Shown in pieces: positions 36,130 through 48,702 of a stretch of DNA of 64,000 bases; the stretch's first letter is position 1, and each line of letters begins with the position of its first letter. The stretch is from Sphagnum compactum (lineage: Eukaryota; Bryophyta; Sphagnopsida; Sphagnales): contig OZ234504.1 of the NCBI GenBank assembly GCA_965153455.1, positions 2,542,001 through 2,606,000 on the forward strand, given 5' to 3'. A program made the translations under genes and the position numbers. The notes under the pieces are model-generated. The model saw nothing but the letters and a program-made list of their open reading frames with translations, made no database searches and was not told where the DNA came from.

Positions 36130-38745
36130 GCAACTGATGATGATGATGGAGCTTTTGTGAGCTTTTCTTGCACAACAAATCTGCATACAAGGGGGAAGGG
36201 CTCCTCAAAGGTGTGCAAGGCCATCATCAGCATTGCCACTCAGCCATCACTCGACAGTCTGCAATCGATCTACCACTGACTCTGCTACTTGCAAGTCGTG
36301 TGACCAAAAACAAATACCAGCAGGTACGCAATCCTAAGTCCATCACAGTTAGAGCTCTCAATCCCATGTCTGTACAGATCCCCAGAAAACACCATCCCCT
36401 GAAATCTCATCTGAGAGGACAGTACCTGTAAAAGTTGTATACAAACAAGAGGCCAGAGAGCTTTGCGAGCAGATGACCATGGTGCTGCACCACCCATCAC
36501 TGCCAGCAACTGCAATGTTTTCTCATTCTTAGCCCAAGAGTCTGTTTCTATACAAAGCATCCTTCCTCCAGTCATAATACCACTTTGAAAGCAGAATTTA
36601 CCGTGGCCTTCACACCATGTGGAACAAGCTTCTAGTGATCCAAGCTCATAAACAGATCTACTTCATTGTCACATTGTTATTCACAACTGAGTATGGTTGC
36701 ATCAAAAATCTAAGTGAGTTATAATAAAGGGCAAACAAACCTGGGCAACACTGTGCCTGTCTGCTTGCTTCACACCAGCCCAGGCCCAAATTGCAGCCAA
36801 TATATGACGGTGGTTGAGACGTACTTCATAGAGCTCCAAGACTGGAAATTTGGCCACCACCTCAGCTACCACCTGGCTAGGTTCAATGTCAGCAGATCTT
36901 TTCATGGGTAAACAAGATGAATCTCCAAATGACTATAGTAAAAGGGGAACTCATAGTATGCCAACTAGGAGTGCCTGAATAGCCTTTCACCCTCAAATGC
37001 ACCCCAATGAGCTACTGCTTCCTTTCAGAAGTAGCCACTTTCTAACCACTGTGATTGCCCAAGCCTCCAGGAATTGGCTGTATTCACATGGTTTCTTAGT
37101 AACATGGCTACTATAGCTTGGTGGGCTATAGTAGGTGAGATTGAGCATCAGCTAGTGGTAAATTGGTAATCAGTCATTAAAAAATCAGCCAAATTCAGCC
37201 ATAAACCAGATACGACAATACAAAACAAAACAATCTTTCAATATTCTTGGCTAACTACTGGAACCTATCATTAAAATCTGGCTACTTGAAGTTTTTTGTT
37301 TCTCCAAGTGTGATGAATTTGGGCCACTTTTGTCATGAAAAATCCTTTGTATATGTTGAAATCATATTTGTGGGGTGGGTGGAAATTTGACCCCAGAAAA
37401 AAAATTTGCAGTGAGTGCAAAAGCATTAACTATGGGAATGTCTTTGTGTGGCTACTTAATTGATGATGGGGTTATGATTGGGTTCATAAATGCAGCATTG
37501 ATGCACGTCTATCTAATTGGGGTAGGGCTCCGGGTTCGTCCTTGCTCTCCAGCTTCTCCACTATATATATTTGGCGCGCCTTGTTACTGGGATTAGTTGC
37601 AGCTACCTAAACTTCTCAATCTACAATTAGCATGAGCCTCAACTGATGACGGCATTGGCATAGGATCAGGCAAGGAATTGACTTGATACTCAAATTTGAA
37701 GAAGTGTTTTACATACTATGTATGTAAGACACTTTGCGATACTCAAATGTGAAGAAGTGTTTTACATACTATGTAATGGTCAAGCCCCTGGCCAATATTG
37801 TGAATTGCTGTAAGGTGCTTGTGAGCCCGCATGGAAATCCAAAACGGTCATACTTTTTACCATACCACTTTGCTTTCAAGAATACTCCATTAGCCCACAT
37901 AGATTTCATTAGCATGGGGATAGATTCTTTATTTGTTTCTGAGAGCAATTTACTCATATTTTCATCCATTGTGCAATTTTTTTTGCCAAAGTTTTACAAC
38001 ATTGTTCGCTGATGAGGCTGATGAATAAATGACATAGTGGTCTCCGTGCATTGGACTGAAGAAACCTCAATTGTTCCCTTAAAGGAAGGATGATCGCATG
38101 AGACATCACCTGGATTTTATGAAGACAATTCTGGCCTGTGCTACTGGACCCAAGTATGAACTAATTTTCCCATCACAAGGAAAAAGCCTACCTTTATGGC
38201 GTCAGCCTCTGCCAATGCATGGGCCCCTCCAACAATATCAAAGTCACCCTGTAACAATCAAGTGATTTCAATACGAAGAACCAAGGAGAAAATCCAAAGC
38301 AGCATGAAAAGAGCAAAAGAATCACACAGAATGAAGATGTACTCAACAAAACATATGAAATGACTGGAACTCAATGTGGAGATCCTAAACCACTTTGCCT
38401 CGTGAAGCCAGGTGGCAACTTAGTTTGTCATCTAAAGACAAACTGTCTTAAACACACTACTCTTGTACTACAAGGCAGATGGGAAAAACTCGCTGCTCTT
38501 CCATGGAAAAACCTCTTTTCTCTGCTGAATGGTTACAAAAATTTAGCATTGGCACACCGCAAAACACCCTGAACCTGTGAAAAAATAAGTTGAGGTGCCA
38601 CAAAGATATAAGCTGGTCCCTTCCGGCACATGAACATTGTCCATTGGAGGCAGTGAGGACTTGCTTGGAAATATTCTCGTGGAGCACTATGGCTGATCCC
38701 TTGACGGTAAATTCGATCAATTTGATACCACTTCAGAGATGCTGG
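36130..38745 (-). pseudogene. GCN2-like HisRS-domain pseudogene, inverted relative to the kinase exons
   Basis: Minus-strand exons in gene order: 38745-38665 (YQIDRIYRQGISHSAPREYF; its donor is GC rather than GT), 38248-38192 (GDFDIVGGAHALAEADAIK), 36872-36741 (VYEVRLNH-type: LYEVRLNHRHILAAIWAWAG), 36509-36426 (LLAVMGGAAPWSSARKALWP then LVCIQLLQ), and about 36297-36130 (DLQVAESVVDRLQTV). Junctions between the middle exons are in phase. These match the histidyl-tRNA-synthetase-like regulatory domain that senses uncharged tRNA in GCN2 (motifs IGHSAP, DFDIVGG, LNH..L..AIW.WAG, RLQTV). The last exon has TGA stops at 36247-36249 and 36205-36207, both explicable as CGA to TGA, and no AG at its expected 3' splice site. 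So this copy is non-functional. Confidence 0.78.
37686..37790 (+). repeat. 53-bp tandem duplication in the pseudogene intron
   Basis: atactcaaat(t/g)tgaagaagtg starts at 37686 and 37739; both copies continue into ttttacatactatgta. Confidence 0.85.
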
Positions 38746-40841
38746 CTGGAGATTTAAGACAAAACATAAAATTACAACCCCCTGCAACTGACATGCACTA
38801 TTTTTTTTCCTACCTTCTTGTCATGATGGAAGCTTGTCCTATGTTCGTCATCTTTGTGGTGGGTACTATCCAAAAGCCCCCTGACACACATTGGTTAGAA
38901 CAGAAATGAAGCAGAAAGTAAGCTCGTCAGATCTTAGATGTCTCCTCTTTTTTTAAACTGGACAGTGAGAGACAATGGCAGAGAAAGGAGCAACACCTGA
39001 TTTAGAGCAACCCAGTAAGCAAAATGTTGACAAGAGTCATAACGAAGATGAAACATGTTGCCAGATTGATGCACTAACATTTGAAATAGCTGAAGAACAA
39101 AGGATTATTTCATTGAATTAAGGCCTTGAAAGGAATCAAAATAATGTAATAAAGGCCTTTGATACTTTAAAACCTTTGTTAGTGGATTAATGTAATACCG
39201 TACTCTTGATACTTTTTTCTTTCCATTTTAGAATTTCTCAAATTTCCCATCTAAAGATTGGCATTTGAGCATTTGAATTGAGGAAGAAAAAGATGGACAT
39301 GAGTTGAGGAAGAAGTTTGGAAGAAAGATTGGCCTTTGAGAGTTGAGAGAAAGATTGGCATTTCTGGTTGGGGCTGTGCAATTGGTTTCTGTACCAATTC
39401 CATGCCATTGAAGATGATGCTCTCTTCTTGCTGTTGCTGTAATGTGGCAGCAGCAGCAGCAACAGCAGCACTTAGCAGTTGGGAAAAATGGCCATGTCTG
39501 TCCTTCCAGCTTGCAACAACAAGAGAATTTTCGTTGCTTCCATTCCCCAGTGCTGTGAAATGAAGCACCATTGCCTTCCTCTTGCTGCTTGCTTGCTTTC
39601 TTCTTCTGGGTCTAAAACAAAACCCACAAAAATTCCAGTATTAAAAATCAAAGACCTAAAAGAAAAGCCCAAAAGATTAGGCTTGAAAAACAAGCAGTGT
39701 GATCAAGCTTTAGGGTTTGAGAGAAAAATGTGCAACAAGAAGAGACTACCAGATTGCTGCTTCCTTCCTGACTGCTGATGCTGCTACAGCAAGGAGATAG
39801 AAGACGCATGGCAAGCAATCTTGCTGCTGCTGCTGCTGCTGCTCGGATGTCCCTTCCTTTGCAGAATCGCTATTGACTTTTGATGAAAGAAAGAAAGAAA
39901 GAAAGAAAGAGAAAACAAATCAACAAAAGATCAGCAGCAATAAGCACACGTTTTATTGAGAGGCAGTGGGTCCCTTCCATGTGTGCTGACATCTACGGAG
40001 CAGTGAGAAATATTTGAAAAGCTGCTTTTTGTGAAGAAGAAGGAAAGAAGCAGCATCTCCTCTTCTTATTCATCGTCACCATCACACTGTTGTTGTTCTT
40101 GTTGTTATTCTTCCCTCATCATCATAGCACTCCACACAGAAGCTTTGCTTGCTACGCCTCCTTCACACCCAACAAGCTCTCAAGCTGAGCTGAGCTTGTT
40201 TTGTTTTGCCTTGGGTGTCCGTCAGATCAAGTGTAGAAGCTCCTTTCTGTCTGTGTTTTCAGGAGACTCAATTGGGGTTTGTGTGTGTGTGTTTGTGTGG
40301 TAGTTTTTGAAGAACAAGTGCTGGGGAAGTGCAAAAAGGGTAGTTCGGTTTGTTTTTTTGTTTTGGGTTTTCCTTTTCTTTTCTTGTCCGTGGAGAAGGA
40401 TGCATAGAAGTTGCAATTAGCGCTGAGAGAGATCTGGAGAGGAGGAAGGAATCACGGCGGTGGTGGTGGGTGAAAGACAGTTGAATTGAAGGAAACAAAA
40501 GTTTGTTTCAAAAGGGGCAGCAAGCAGTGGAGAGCCGAAGAAGAAGAAGAAGAAGCAGAAGCTAGAGCAAGGAAGGAGAGGGAAAGCTTTTTCATGGTGT
40601 ATGTAAGTCACGTTCCAAAGAAGAAATTCTCAGGATGCAAGCGGTCGGAGCAGCAGCAGCAGTAGATTTGGAGGAGGAATAGTTCGAAGATTGATGTTCT
40701 GACAGGAAACAGCGAAGAATAGAGGAGAGAAGAAGAAGAATCGTCAGCATCATCATCATCACAATGCAATGGGAGTGCAAGGGTTGCTGACATTTTTATT
40801 TATTAGTGTGTACCCGGTGCATAATGCACTCGTCGAGCTCC
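38746..40841. other. Low-complexity region, no supported gene
   Basis: CAG/CTG runs at about 39446-39470 and 39822-39843, a GAAA run at 39884-39912, and GA-rich sequence at 40420-40760 that looks like a plant 5' leader, but no coding exon follows. A 99-codon ORF at 39479-39778 has no recognisable domain. Confidence 0.5.
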
Positions 40842-40955
40842 CCCCCCGCCTAGTCCTTCCCATTGCCCACTCCGGTTCTTTACCCCGTCGATCCCCTCCC
40901 CTCGTCCTTCGCATTTTCCACTCCGATTCTTTAACCCATTGATCCCCCCCTTATA
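40842..40955 (+). repeat. C-rich tandem duplication, about 58 bp
   Basis: Two adjacent copies of cgcctagtcctt(c)ccatt / ctcgtccttcgcatt followed by ccactccg(g/a)ttcttta and gatcccc. Confidence 0.75.
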
Positions 40956-41329
40956 TTTGTTTTTAGTTTTAGTTTTTTTGGGTTAAGCCTTGACAATCTC
41001 AAGATTATGCCTCAAACTCTAGGTGTCATGCCCAGTGCTCCTAATATGCTGTTTGGACTTCTTGATGTGTTTCTCAACACTTCCTAAGGTTGTTTAATTG
41101 GGTTTTCTTAATGTTCCCTAACGCTCTCCTGGTACTCCTAGGGTGTCACTCAAGGGTTCCTGATGCTTCCCAGTGCTCCAAGCACTTGCCCAACATTGTT
41201 TGAGCAAATCAAGAAGTCCCTGAACCATGACTTATGGTCACAAGCCTACATTTTTATTGGATGCTAGAATGAGGAGGTCCTGGAGGTCCATGAGACATCC
41301 CCTGGGATACTTGGGCTGACAACCTTGAT

Positions 41330-42220
41330 TGAAAGGATTATTTCAGCAAAAGTCATTGATGAAAATAAATCAACTAAAAGAGTTTGCAATCTCATCTTGT
41401 TTGTGATTGTAACAAATTGTTTTCCAAATTGCATCAGCTTTTACTCCAGCTCCTAATGGGCACAGTGCCAATCCCAAGGAGGTTCCTACAAAGGTAGGTA
41501 AGGAGAAAGGCTATTGATGTCTACTAAGTAGGTAGATAATGTAGTTAGTTAGTACTGGCTGATCACAGTGATTAACTATAGGACATCAATACAATGAAAA
41601 AGTGTTTCCTATCCACACATTATCCATCTTGCATGGTGAGCCGGTTCACTTTGGCCCAAATCCTTGGAAAAGAAATCAATGATTACAGTAAATACTGTTG
41701 ATTAGGGATTGTTTCAACAAGAGTCATTGGTGAGGATAAATCAACTACAACACTTTGCAATCTCATCTTGTTTGTGATTGCAGCAATTTTTTTTCGTAAA
41801 TTGGATCAGCTTTTACCGCACCTCCTAAGGAGCACAGTATCCCACCTCATGTGGGTTCCTATGAAGGTAGCTAAGGAGGGAAGGCACCTGGGTGGCTATT
41901 AGGTAGGCACATGTGGATGGTTAGTACATAACTAACCACCGTGGTTAGCTGTGGGATAGTAACACAATGAAAAAGCATTTCTTATTCACACATGATCCAT
42001 CCTACATGGTGTGCTATTGGGTGCTGGTTCACTTTGGCCATCTATGATTACAATAGACTGAGCTCATTAGGTACTGAAAAGTAAGAGTCAGTGGTGAAGG
42101 TAAATAAACTAAAACACTTTCCAATCTCATCTTGATTGTAATTGTAAAAATTGTTTTTCAAATTGCAGCTACTTTAATTTAACAGGTCTCCTAATGCACA
42201 CAGCACCCATGTCATGTGAA
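41330..42220 (+). repeat. Satellite-sized tandem repeat, period about 364-371 bp, 2.4 copies
   Basis: Landmarks recur in order: agtca(t/g)tg at 41351, 41722 and 42086; tttgcaatctcatcttg; atcagcttttac; aatgaaaaag; ggttcactttggcc. Copy-to-copy divergence is roughly a fifth to a quarter by eye. Confidence 0.85.
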
Positions 42221-42899
42221 TTGAATAGTGTGCTGTGGATATAAGATAACCACAAAGCCCCATATATGAATTAGCACTATCTCTCTCATCATACATTATT
42301 ACCTTATGCCTTTGAATTGGAATTTGCTTATGGTCTCTTCACTTAAAATCTTCGCTATAATCTTTGGGTGACCCATGGTCTTAAAGATAATATTTGGCAT
42401 CTGAAAGAAAAACATTCAGATCTTTCCTACCACATTACAACTCTTGAATGACAACCAATTATATATAATATATCTATTTTCTCTAGAGAAGTATGTGAAA
42501 TCAACCAAATAAAAGAAAATCGTCCAAATTTCCTCAAGCACATTCTACATCATACTATTAAATGTCATCTTTCTTTGGGTGGGTTGTTATACCTTGTTAG
42601 TTGTTGCACATTACCATATTACCAAGGCTGGTTTGGTAGAAGATGCCTAATATAATAATAATTTTTTTGTCATTTACTTTTGGAAGTAAAACAAAATTAA
42701 ATTCTACAATTAGGCACTATACCAAATAATGAAGCTAGTTTGCTTTCAAGATTTTTTTTCAGATTTTTAGCATGCCAGGCTGGTACTATTCAAAAAATTT
42801 AGCAAATTCAAAAACATTTAATTAGTGCCTAACTAGCCTAGGTACTACAGCAGTACAGTACAGTACTTACTGCACAATCGATTGTTGCAACGAACTTAC
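42221..42899. other. AT-rich spacer
   Basis: Nothing beyond short repeats seen. Confidence 0.5.
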
Positions 42900-43740
42900 C
42901 CCTCTGCCAGCTTTTAACAGTAATTAGATTATTTGAGAAATGTTGAAGTTATCAAAATAAAAACAAAACTCAACAAATAAAATTTTGTGAAGGAGAACAA
43001 AGAATCTTTCAATATATTCTGGAATATTCTAGTTTTTGACATAGAATCTTAAAAATAAAATAACCATTCAACATCGAAATGTTGCAGTTGCCCGGTAATA
43101 CCTCACTTTGGACACTTCAGCTAGTACACCCATTCACACATAACTTGTACACATGATATAAGATACATTCACATAATTGTGTATGCATGGATCAACACAT
43201 ACGTATATAAAATTTGCACATACATGACCTCAACATGTGAATTCACGTATAATTTTGCATATGTAAGCTTCAAGTTTCAGCACTAATTACATTATTTCAG
43301 AAATGTTGAAATTTTGGAAATTTTTTATTTTCAATAAACAAAAAACTTTTGTGAAGAAAATTTATAAAATCTCTTACAATAAAAATATTCTAGTCTTGGA
43401 CATGGAATGTTAAAAATAAAATAATTCCTTGACATTGAAATGTTGAAGTTGTCATGTTAACACCTCACTCTGGACATTTCAGGTGGTACCCATTTGCACA
43501 TAACTTGTTTACATGATTAAAACACATTCACAGAATTGGGTATACATATGATCAACACCTATATATAAGTTTTGCATGTACATGATCTCAACACTTCAAT
43601 TCACATATTTTTGTATACAACATGTATGTACGTGATTAATACATTCACATACATAATTATGTACACACATGTATGATCAATACATAAAATATTCAAACGG
43701 ATTTGTATTACATGATCAAAGTATTTAATTATTCACATAT
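42900..43740 (+). repeat. Second tandem repeat, period about 363 bp, 2+ copies
   Basis: aattagattatttgagaaat at 42922 recurs as aattacattatttcagaaat at 43285. Following landmarks also repeat: aatattctagt, gaaatgttg(c/a)agttg, cacctcact-tggac, cacataacttgt. The sequence is unrelated to the neighbouring 367-bp array despite the similar unit length. Confidence 0.82.
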
Positions 43741-44479
43741 TTTGTACACTTGAGCATGATTAACAAATTACATTGACCACTAGAGGATTTAAGGGCTTGG
43801 AGGAGTAGTAGTTTTGAATTGCAAATCACCAAATTCTGCACTGTGATCTTAATGATTCAAGCTAGGTGATGAGGTGAAAAAATGGAGAGAATGGATTATA
43901 GAGTTATATCATCACACATAGATTACATAAATACATGGACTGCAATATGCTAATTAATATCGTACCATGGCTAAAATTGATCATAACATGGCCGAAATTT
44001 GTTAATTAGCATGGTTAATTATCATAGCTGATCATGGGTAATTATCATGGTTGCTAGCTAACCATATAACTAAAAAAAATTCCTTTGCCATGATCTCTTC
44101 AACCCACCGCACTAATTCAAGAGATAGGTAATTATCTAAAATAAGACAAAAGCGATATCCAACCAGCACGGATACCTTCACAGCCCATTAAAGAGTTTCC
44201 AAAGCGGGGAGTGCGGTGCAAATGTAAACTTCATTTTCGTTTCGTCTTTCCAAAAGACGTAAGACGTTGTTAGTGTTATGAGAGCTCAGTTTGTGGTTTG
44301 CATCGCTTTGGTTTTGCAGGATATTTTGTTTTCTGGGTTTTCATCGTGATCTTGATGATCTGCTGCTCTTTTTCTTCCCCTCATCGTCATCCTCTAATCG
44401 TCATCCGCCGCTGCAGCTCTGCCATTCGTGAGAGATTCAAATAGGTTAATTCGGGCAGTAACAAGCACCAGTTCGTCAG
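43741..44479. other. Non-coding DNA upstream of the F-box locus
   Basis: AT-rich to about 44100, then GC-richer sequence that may be the promoter or leader of the F-box gene. Confidence 0.4.
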
Positions 44480-44725
44480 TAGTCCCCTGTTCCTCCTCCT
44501 CCTCCTCTGCAGTAGCCCTGAGAACTGTTGTCGTGGTCCCCTGCTCCTCGTCCTCCTCCTCTAAAGCTTTGAGAATATGGTCTCAGTAGCCTAATTCTCG
44601 CGTGGACCTTGCAACTGTTTTATGTTCTTCCCCTGTTCCTCCTCCTCCTCTTCCTCCTCAGCTCTGAGAATGCTCTGAGATTCCAGTAGCCTAATTCGCG
44701 CACAGAGCTTCCAACTGTTTTATGC
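44480..44725 (+). repeat. CCT-rich leader repeat, about 110-bp unit
   Basis: agtagcctaattc(t)cgcg at 44585 and 44695, each followed by caactgttttatg and preceded by ctgttcctcctcctcctc. A partial third copy lies upstream. Confidence 0.7.
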
Positions 44726-45309
44726 AGAGCAATTCTTTTTTCTTTCTTTCTTTCTAATTGGCAGTGTCGATCCGCGAGTGTAACCGATGGAGCCCGCGCG
44801 GGTGCTGCTGCTCCCGCGACGTTGAATCACAGCGATTTTCGTTGAATCGCTCTGCTTTCTTCAGCGAGTTGAATTGCGAATTGTATCAGTGGTGAGTATT
44901 TATATCGCCAATGCGCATGGATTTGTTTCCCTTTCAGTACACTAGTGTTTTCTTTTCTTTTCTTTTCTTGCATCTTGCATCTGATCTTTCGATCCATGTT
45001 CCGATCCATTCTGTATTAGTAGGCGATGGATGGTTGTACTCGATCGACAACCAGGGGTGAGTTTTCTTACTTGATGCGTTGAGAAAGTTTAATCCTTCAT
45101 GCGGCTTCATGTATGTCGCTCTTTATATTGTGCATCATTCTATGGTTTTCCATACATGTATCTCATCGCTCTAATAAGTGTGTTGTTGTTGTTATTGCTG
45201 CTGCTTTGTATGATCCTCTTCCAAGTATCTTCCCAAGTGATCATCATCTTATACAAACTGTTGTTAACTGTTGTTGTTGCTTGCAAGATTTGTACGTGAT
45301 CTACTGTTG

Positions 45310-45740
45310 CTTGTTTGTTTGCTTGCAGAGGTTCTCCTATTGTTGTTGTTCTGTATAATGTTCGTGTACATGTGTCATCCCAAGTTATGATGTGATCCAT
45401 TGTTGCTTGCTTGCTTGCAAACATTCTCGTGTTGCTCTGAATGAAACTCGTGTGTTTATCGTGGCAATTGATGTTCTTCTGTTGCTTGCTGGGCTGGTTC
45501 TCCTATGGTTGTTTGTGTATGATGCTCGTGTATGTATCCTTCCTTGAATGGCCTTCTGTTGCTTGCAGAGGTTCTCGACCTATTGTTATTCTGTATGATG
45601 TTCGTACAATTGTCCCAAGTGGTCTACTGTTGCTTGCAGAGCTGGTTCTCCTATCCTTGTTTCTGTAAGATGCTCCTGCATGTATCTTCCCACGAAGTGA
45701 TCTACTGTTGCTTGCAGAGGTTCTCCTCTTCGGCCTCAGC
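45310..45740 (+). repeat. 74-bp tandem array of splice-acceptor-like units
   Basis: The word ttctc in units reading ttgcttgcagaggttctcct is placed so that units begin at 45331, 45423, 45497, 45571, 45645 and 45720 (spacings 92, 74, 74, 74, 75). Most units carry a pyrimidine-rich tract and ttgcttgcag, a good plant 3' splice site. It lies about 450 bases upstream of the F-box coding start, probably inside a leader intron. Confidence 0.88.
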
Positions 45741-46184
45741 TATGTGTATGTGATATGATATGTAGTGATTTATGTGAGCTATGTGTTTGTGGTATGATAT
45801 GTAGTGATTTATGTATATGCTCATGGCAGTGCGTCTTTTTTTCTCATTGTTGTCATGCCAGTAGAAGTGCACATGCATTGTTATGTCAATGGATACGCTG
45901 TAGGATCAAATGCTAGCCGATGAGTCATGGGACCTTCCGTTTTGTCATAGTCCAGCTTGCATTTCCTTGCATTGGATTCTATGCATCGTGTAGGAGCATG
46001 CATTTTCTTGTCCTCTTCCGGAAGCATTTCGTTTGGAGTCGATAAACTGGAAATCACATGCATTCATGTCATGTATGTGTTGCTTTGTATGGTTGTGCAA
46101 GTTGCAGCAAGTATGTTATACATCCTCAATTACAATCCTTGATCAATCGTGTTTTGCAGGAGTTGCAGAAACCGGTCTAAGAAG

Positions 46185-48702
46185 ATGTCGGAACTACGAA
46201 ATTTCCATATGCTACTCCTGGCTGCAGAGTATGTTGAAGGCGATGCAGCCTTCCGAGCTGAAACATGGGCTGAGATGGATGTAGCTGATGGCCATCGGCG
46301 AGTGCGCCCACGATTATCTTCGACTCTACAGCAGACCCGGAGTCCTTCAGCTCCTGCACATCGGCCAGTGCTACGATCATCATCAACTCTGCAGCAGAAC
46401 AGGAGTCCTTCAGCTCCATTCACTCATGAGGTGGCCCAGCGGGTCCAACTCTGCTTCCACTGGTGTCAGGACACGATCTAGTCGACTGAATCCACAGTAC
46501 AGTAACTCGGAGCCGGTTGCACTCACCATGATAACGGGTTTTCGGAATGTTCCAATACGTCAAGAGACTAGACGGCTAACTGAACGGCCCGAGCAGTTGC
46601 CTGTTGCACCCCGCCCACCACCCCGGCCATCTCAGCAGCTACCTCCTCCACCCGTCCGGCCATCCCGGCAAACCCATCAGCTCCCTCCTATACCCGTCCG
46701 GCCACCCCGGCCAGCGCAGCAGCTGCCTCTTATCCCCGTCCGTCGACCCGTGCAAACCCAGCAGCTGCGTTCTGTACCCCTCCGTCGACCAGTGCAAACC
46801 CAGCAGCTGCCTTCTATACCCGGCCGTCCACCCGTGGCAACCCAGCAGCTGCCCTCTGTACCCCGTCCACCTCGGCCAGTAGACAATCCGAGAGCTTCAC
46901 AGTCTGTTGCACCTCGGCCACCAGTTCGGCCAGTAGACAATCTGAGAGCTTCGCAGAATAGACCGTCCATCCCTGCAACTCCAATGTCTTACCTTGACAA
47001 GGGAAAGGGCAAACTAGATATAGAGTTGTGCGAGCTTGAAGTAGCAGAGCAACTCCTTAATCTCAGATACCTGCCAATGCATCCCTCCAACATTGCCTCC
47101 AGCAGCAGGTAAATAGGTGATGATCACTGCATGTACTCTCTCCCATCAATACAATATCCTGAATTTCCACAAGACGTTTTCACGTAGAATCGAGTTTCTA
47201 GTCTCAATGTGAACAGCATCTCTTTCTTACCGTGGGAGTGAGCAATTTGGGCAGTAGTCATGTGGTGGATGCTAATGGTTTCAATTTTTGAAACCCTAGA
47301 AGTCTTTCCTCAAGTGTTTCTTATGTGGATGGATTTCAGGAGTTCGGATATTGATCCTCCACACCAGCTGCAAACTATGACTCGGAGACAAAGAACTGGT
47401 GTGTACACCTTCCGTAGGATACGCTTTCCTGCTTCACAGCTCTCGGAGGACCGCATTGTAAGAATCATGAGCATGCTGTCGCTCAAAGATCTGAGCATAT
47501 GTGCTTGTTTGAACAAGCGGTACTTTAGAGTGTTGATGGACTCTCACTTCCAAATGTTATCACCAGTGTTAGAGACAATGGTTGCAAAGTCGCCAATTTT
47601 CTACCCCAACCACACGGGCCGGCAGCCTAGGACCAGGCTGGGGTTGACATTCAACCTGGGTCTGAATGCATGGCAGCAAGCTCCGAATTTGTCATGGCTA
47701 CCACCTCATGCCAAAGTGCCTCTGCGATCGTGTGCTGGTGTGATCTGCTACACCACTCCGCGTGTAGCAGCTTACATCATGTGTTCTCCGTTCAACAGGA
47801 AGTTCGTGGTTCTTCCTAGAGATGGCACATTCCACGGAATTGTACACGAGATGATAGAGGTGCCGCCACTAGCTGCTGGGAACAACGACAACAACAACCC
47901 AGCTGATTGGAGAGAGCAGAGCTCAGCAAGCTTTCAGCTCATTGTTAGGGGGTTGTCGAACTGGCACAAACGGAAACCCGAGCGTGAAGCAGGACGCAGA
48001 CCCGAGAGACTGTACCACAACGTGCTTCGTATCTACGACTCCAGAACCAAGGCATGGAGTGCTCCTGTGGATGTCCCGGCCACCGAAAACTTTCCCGTGA
48101 TGGTATTCGCATCTCGGAGAGTCAATCTAGTGGTGGCGTACACTGAAGTTCCAGCCGTTTTGAGCACTTACTGCAAGGGCGTGCTCTACATGATCTCTTT
48201 CGTCTCTGGTGTGTGCGTAGCATATGTGCTGCAAACGGGAAATATGATAACACTCCTCCGCAAACCCCAACAGTGGAAGGATCTGAAGCTGGGGCGGCCA
48301 TTACCCCATCTAGTGGCATCCGAAGACCGGGTTTTCCTTGTCGACAACATTTGTAACTGCGAGGTTTCGATCTATGAGCTGCCGGGACCAGAGCAGGTGG
48401 TACGTAGCGGACTACTGCAGCATGAAGTGATAGAAGAGCCCACCTTGGTTTCCACAATGTATACAAATGTGCAAGTATTTCCTCCCAACAAACAAGCTAA
48501 TTCATAACACACTTTGAACTGTTTCTACCAGAGTGGCAGAATCTTCCTCATGAGTGATTCAGGAAATGAGGCCGTTATGTACCATTTGGTGGATGGCACT
48601 TGGACATGGCTTCCTAGGTTCCCACTCCTTGGTGTGCATGGCAGGCGGGTGGATCGCATTGTAGGCCTTCCTTTCACACCCCGCTTGGGTATCCGTTTCT
48701 GA
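46185..48702 (+). CDS. F-box protein with proline/arginine-rich N-terminal repeat region
   Basis: The proline-rich exon ends at 47108 in phase 2 and joins exactly to 47340 (agg codon split), and the exon from 47340 joins 48532-48702 after a 57-63 base intron, ending in TGA. Seen: a Ser/Pro/Arg-rich start, tandem repeats of about 14 residues like QQLPSIPGRPPVAT (46600-46950), an F-box (LSEDRIVRIMSMLSLKDLS, about 47428-47545), and a C-terminal half with VVLPRDGTFHG, RIYDSRTKAWSAPVDVP and WTWLPRFPLLG that resembles kelch/FBA-type substrate domains. Family role: the F-box binds SKP1 in an SCF ubiquitin ligase. The start is uncertain: MSELRNFHM at 46185 follows a good 3' splice site (46158-46159) but is in another frame from the proline-rich ORF, whose first ATG is 46288. 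Either there is a frameshift near 46430 or translation starts at 46288. Confidence 0.8.

Noticed and set aside
37769-37969. 66-codon minus-strand ORF within the GCN2 pseudogene intron
   Set aside because: Looks protein-like in two frames but I cannot match it to any family, and it does not join the flanking exons.
46677-46970. Minus-strand Gly/Cys-rich repeat ORF
   Set aside because: Mirror image of the proline-rich repeats of the F-box gene.
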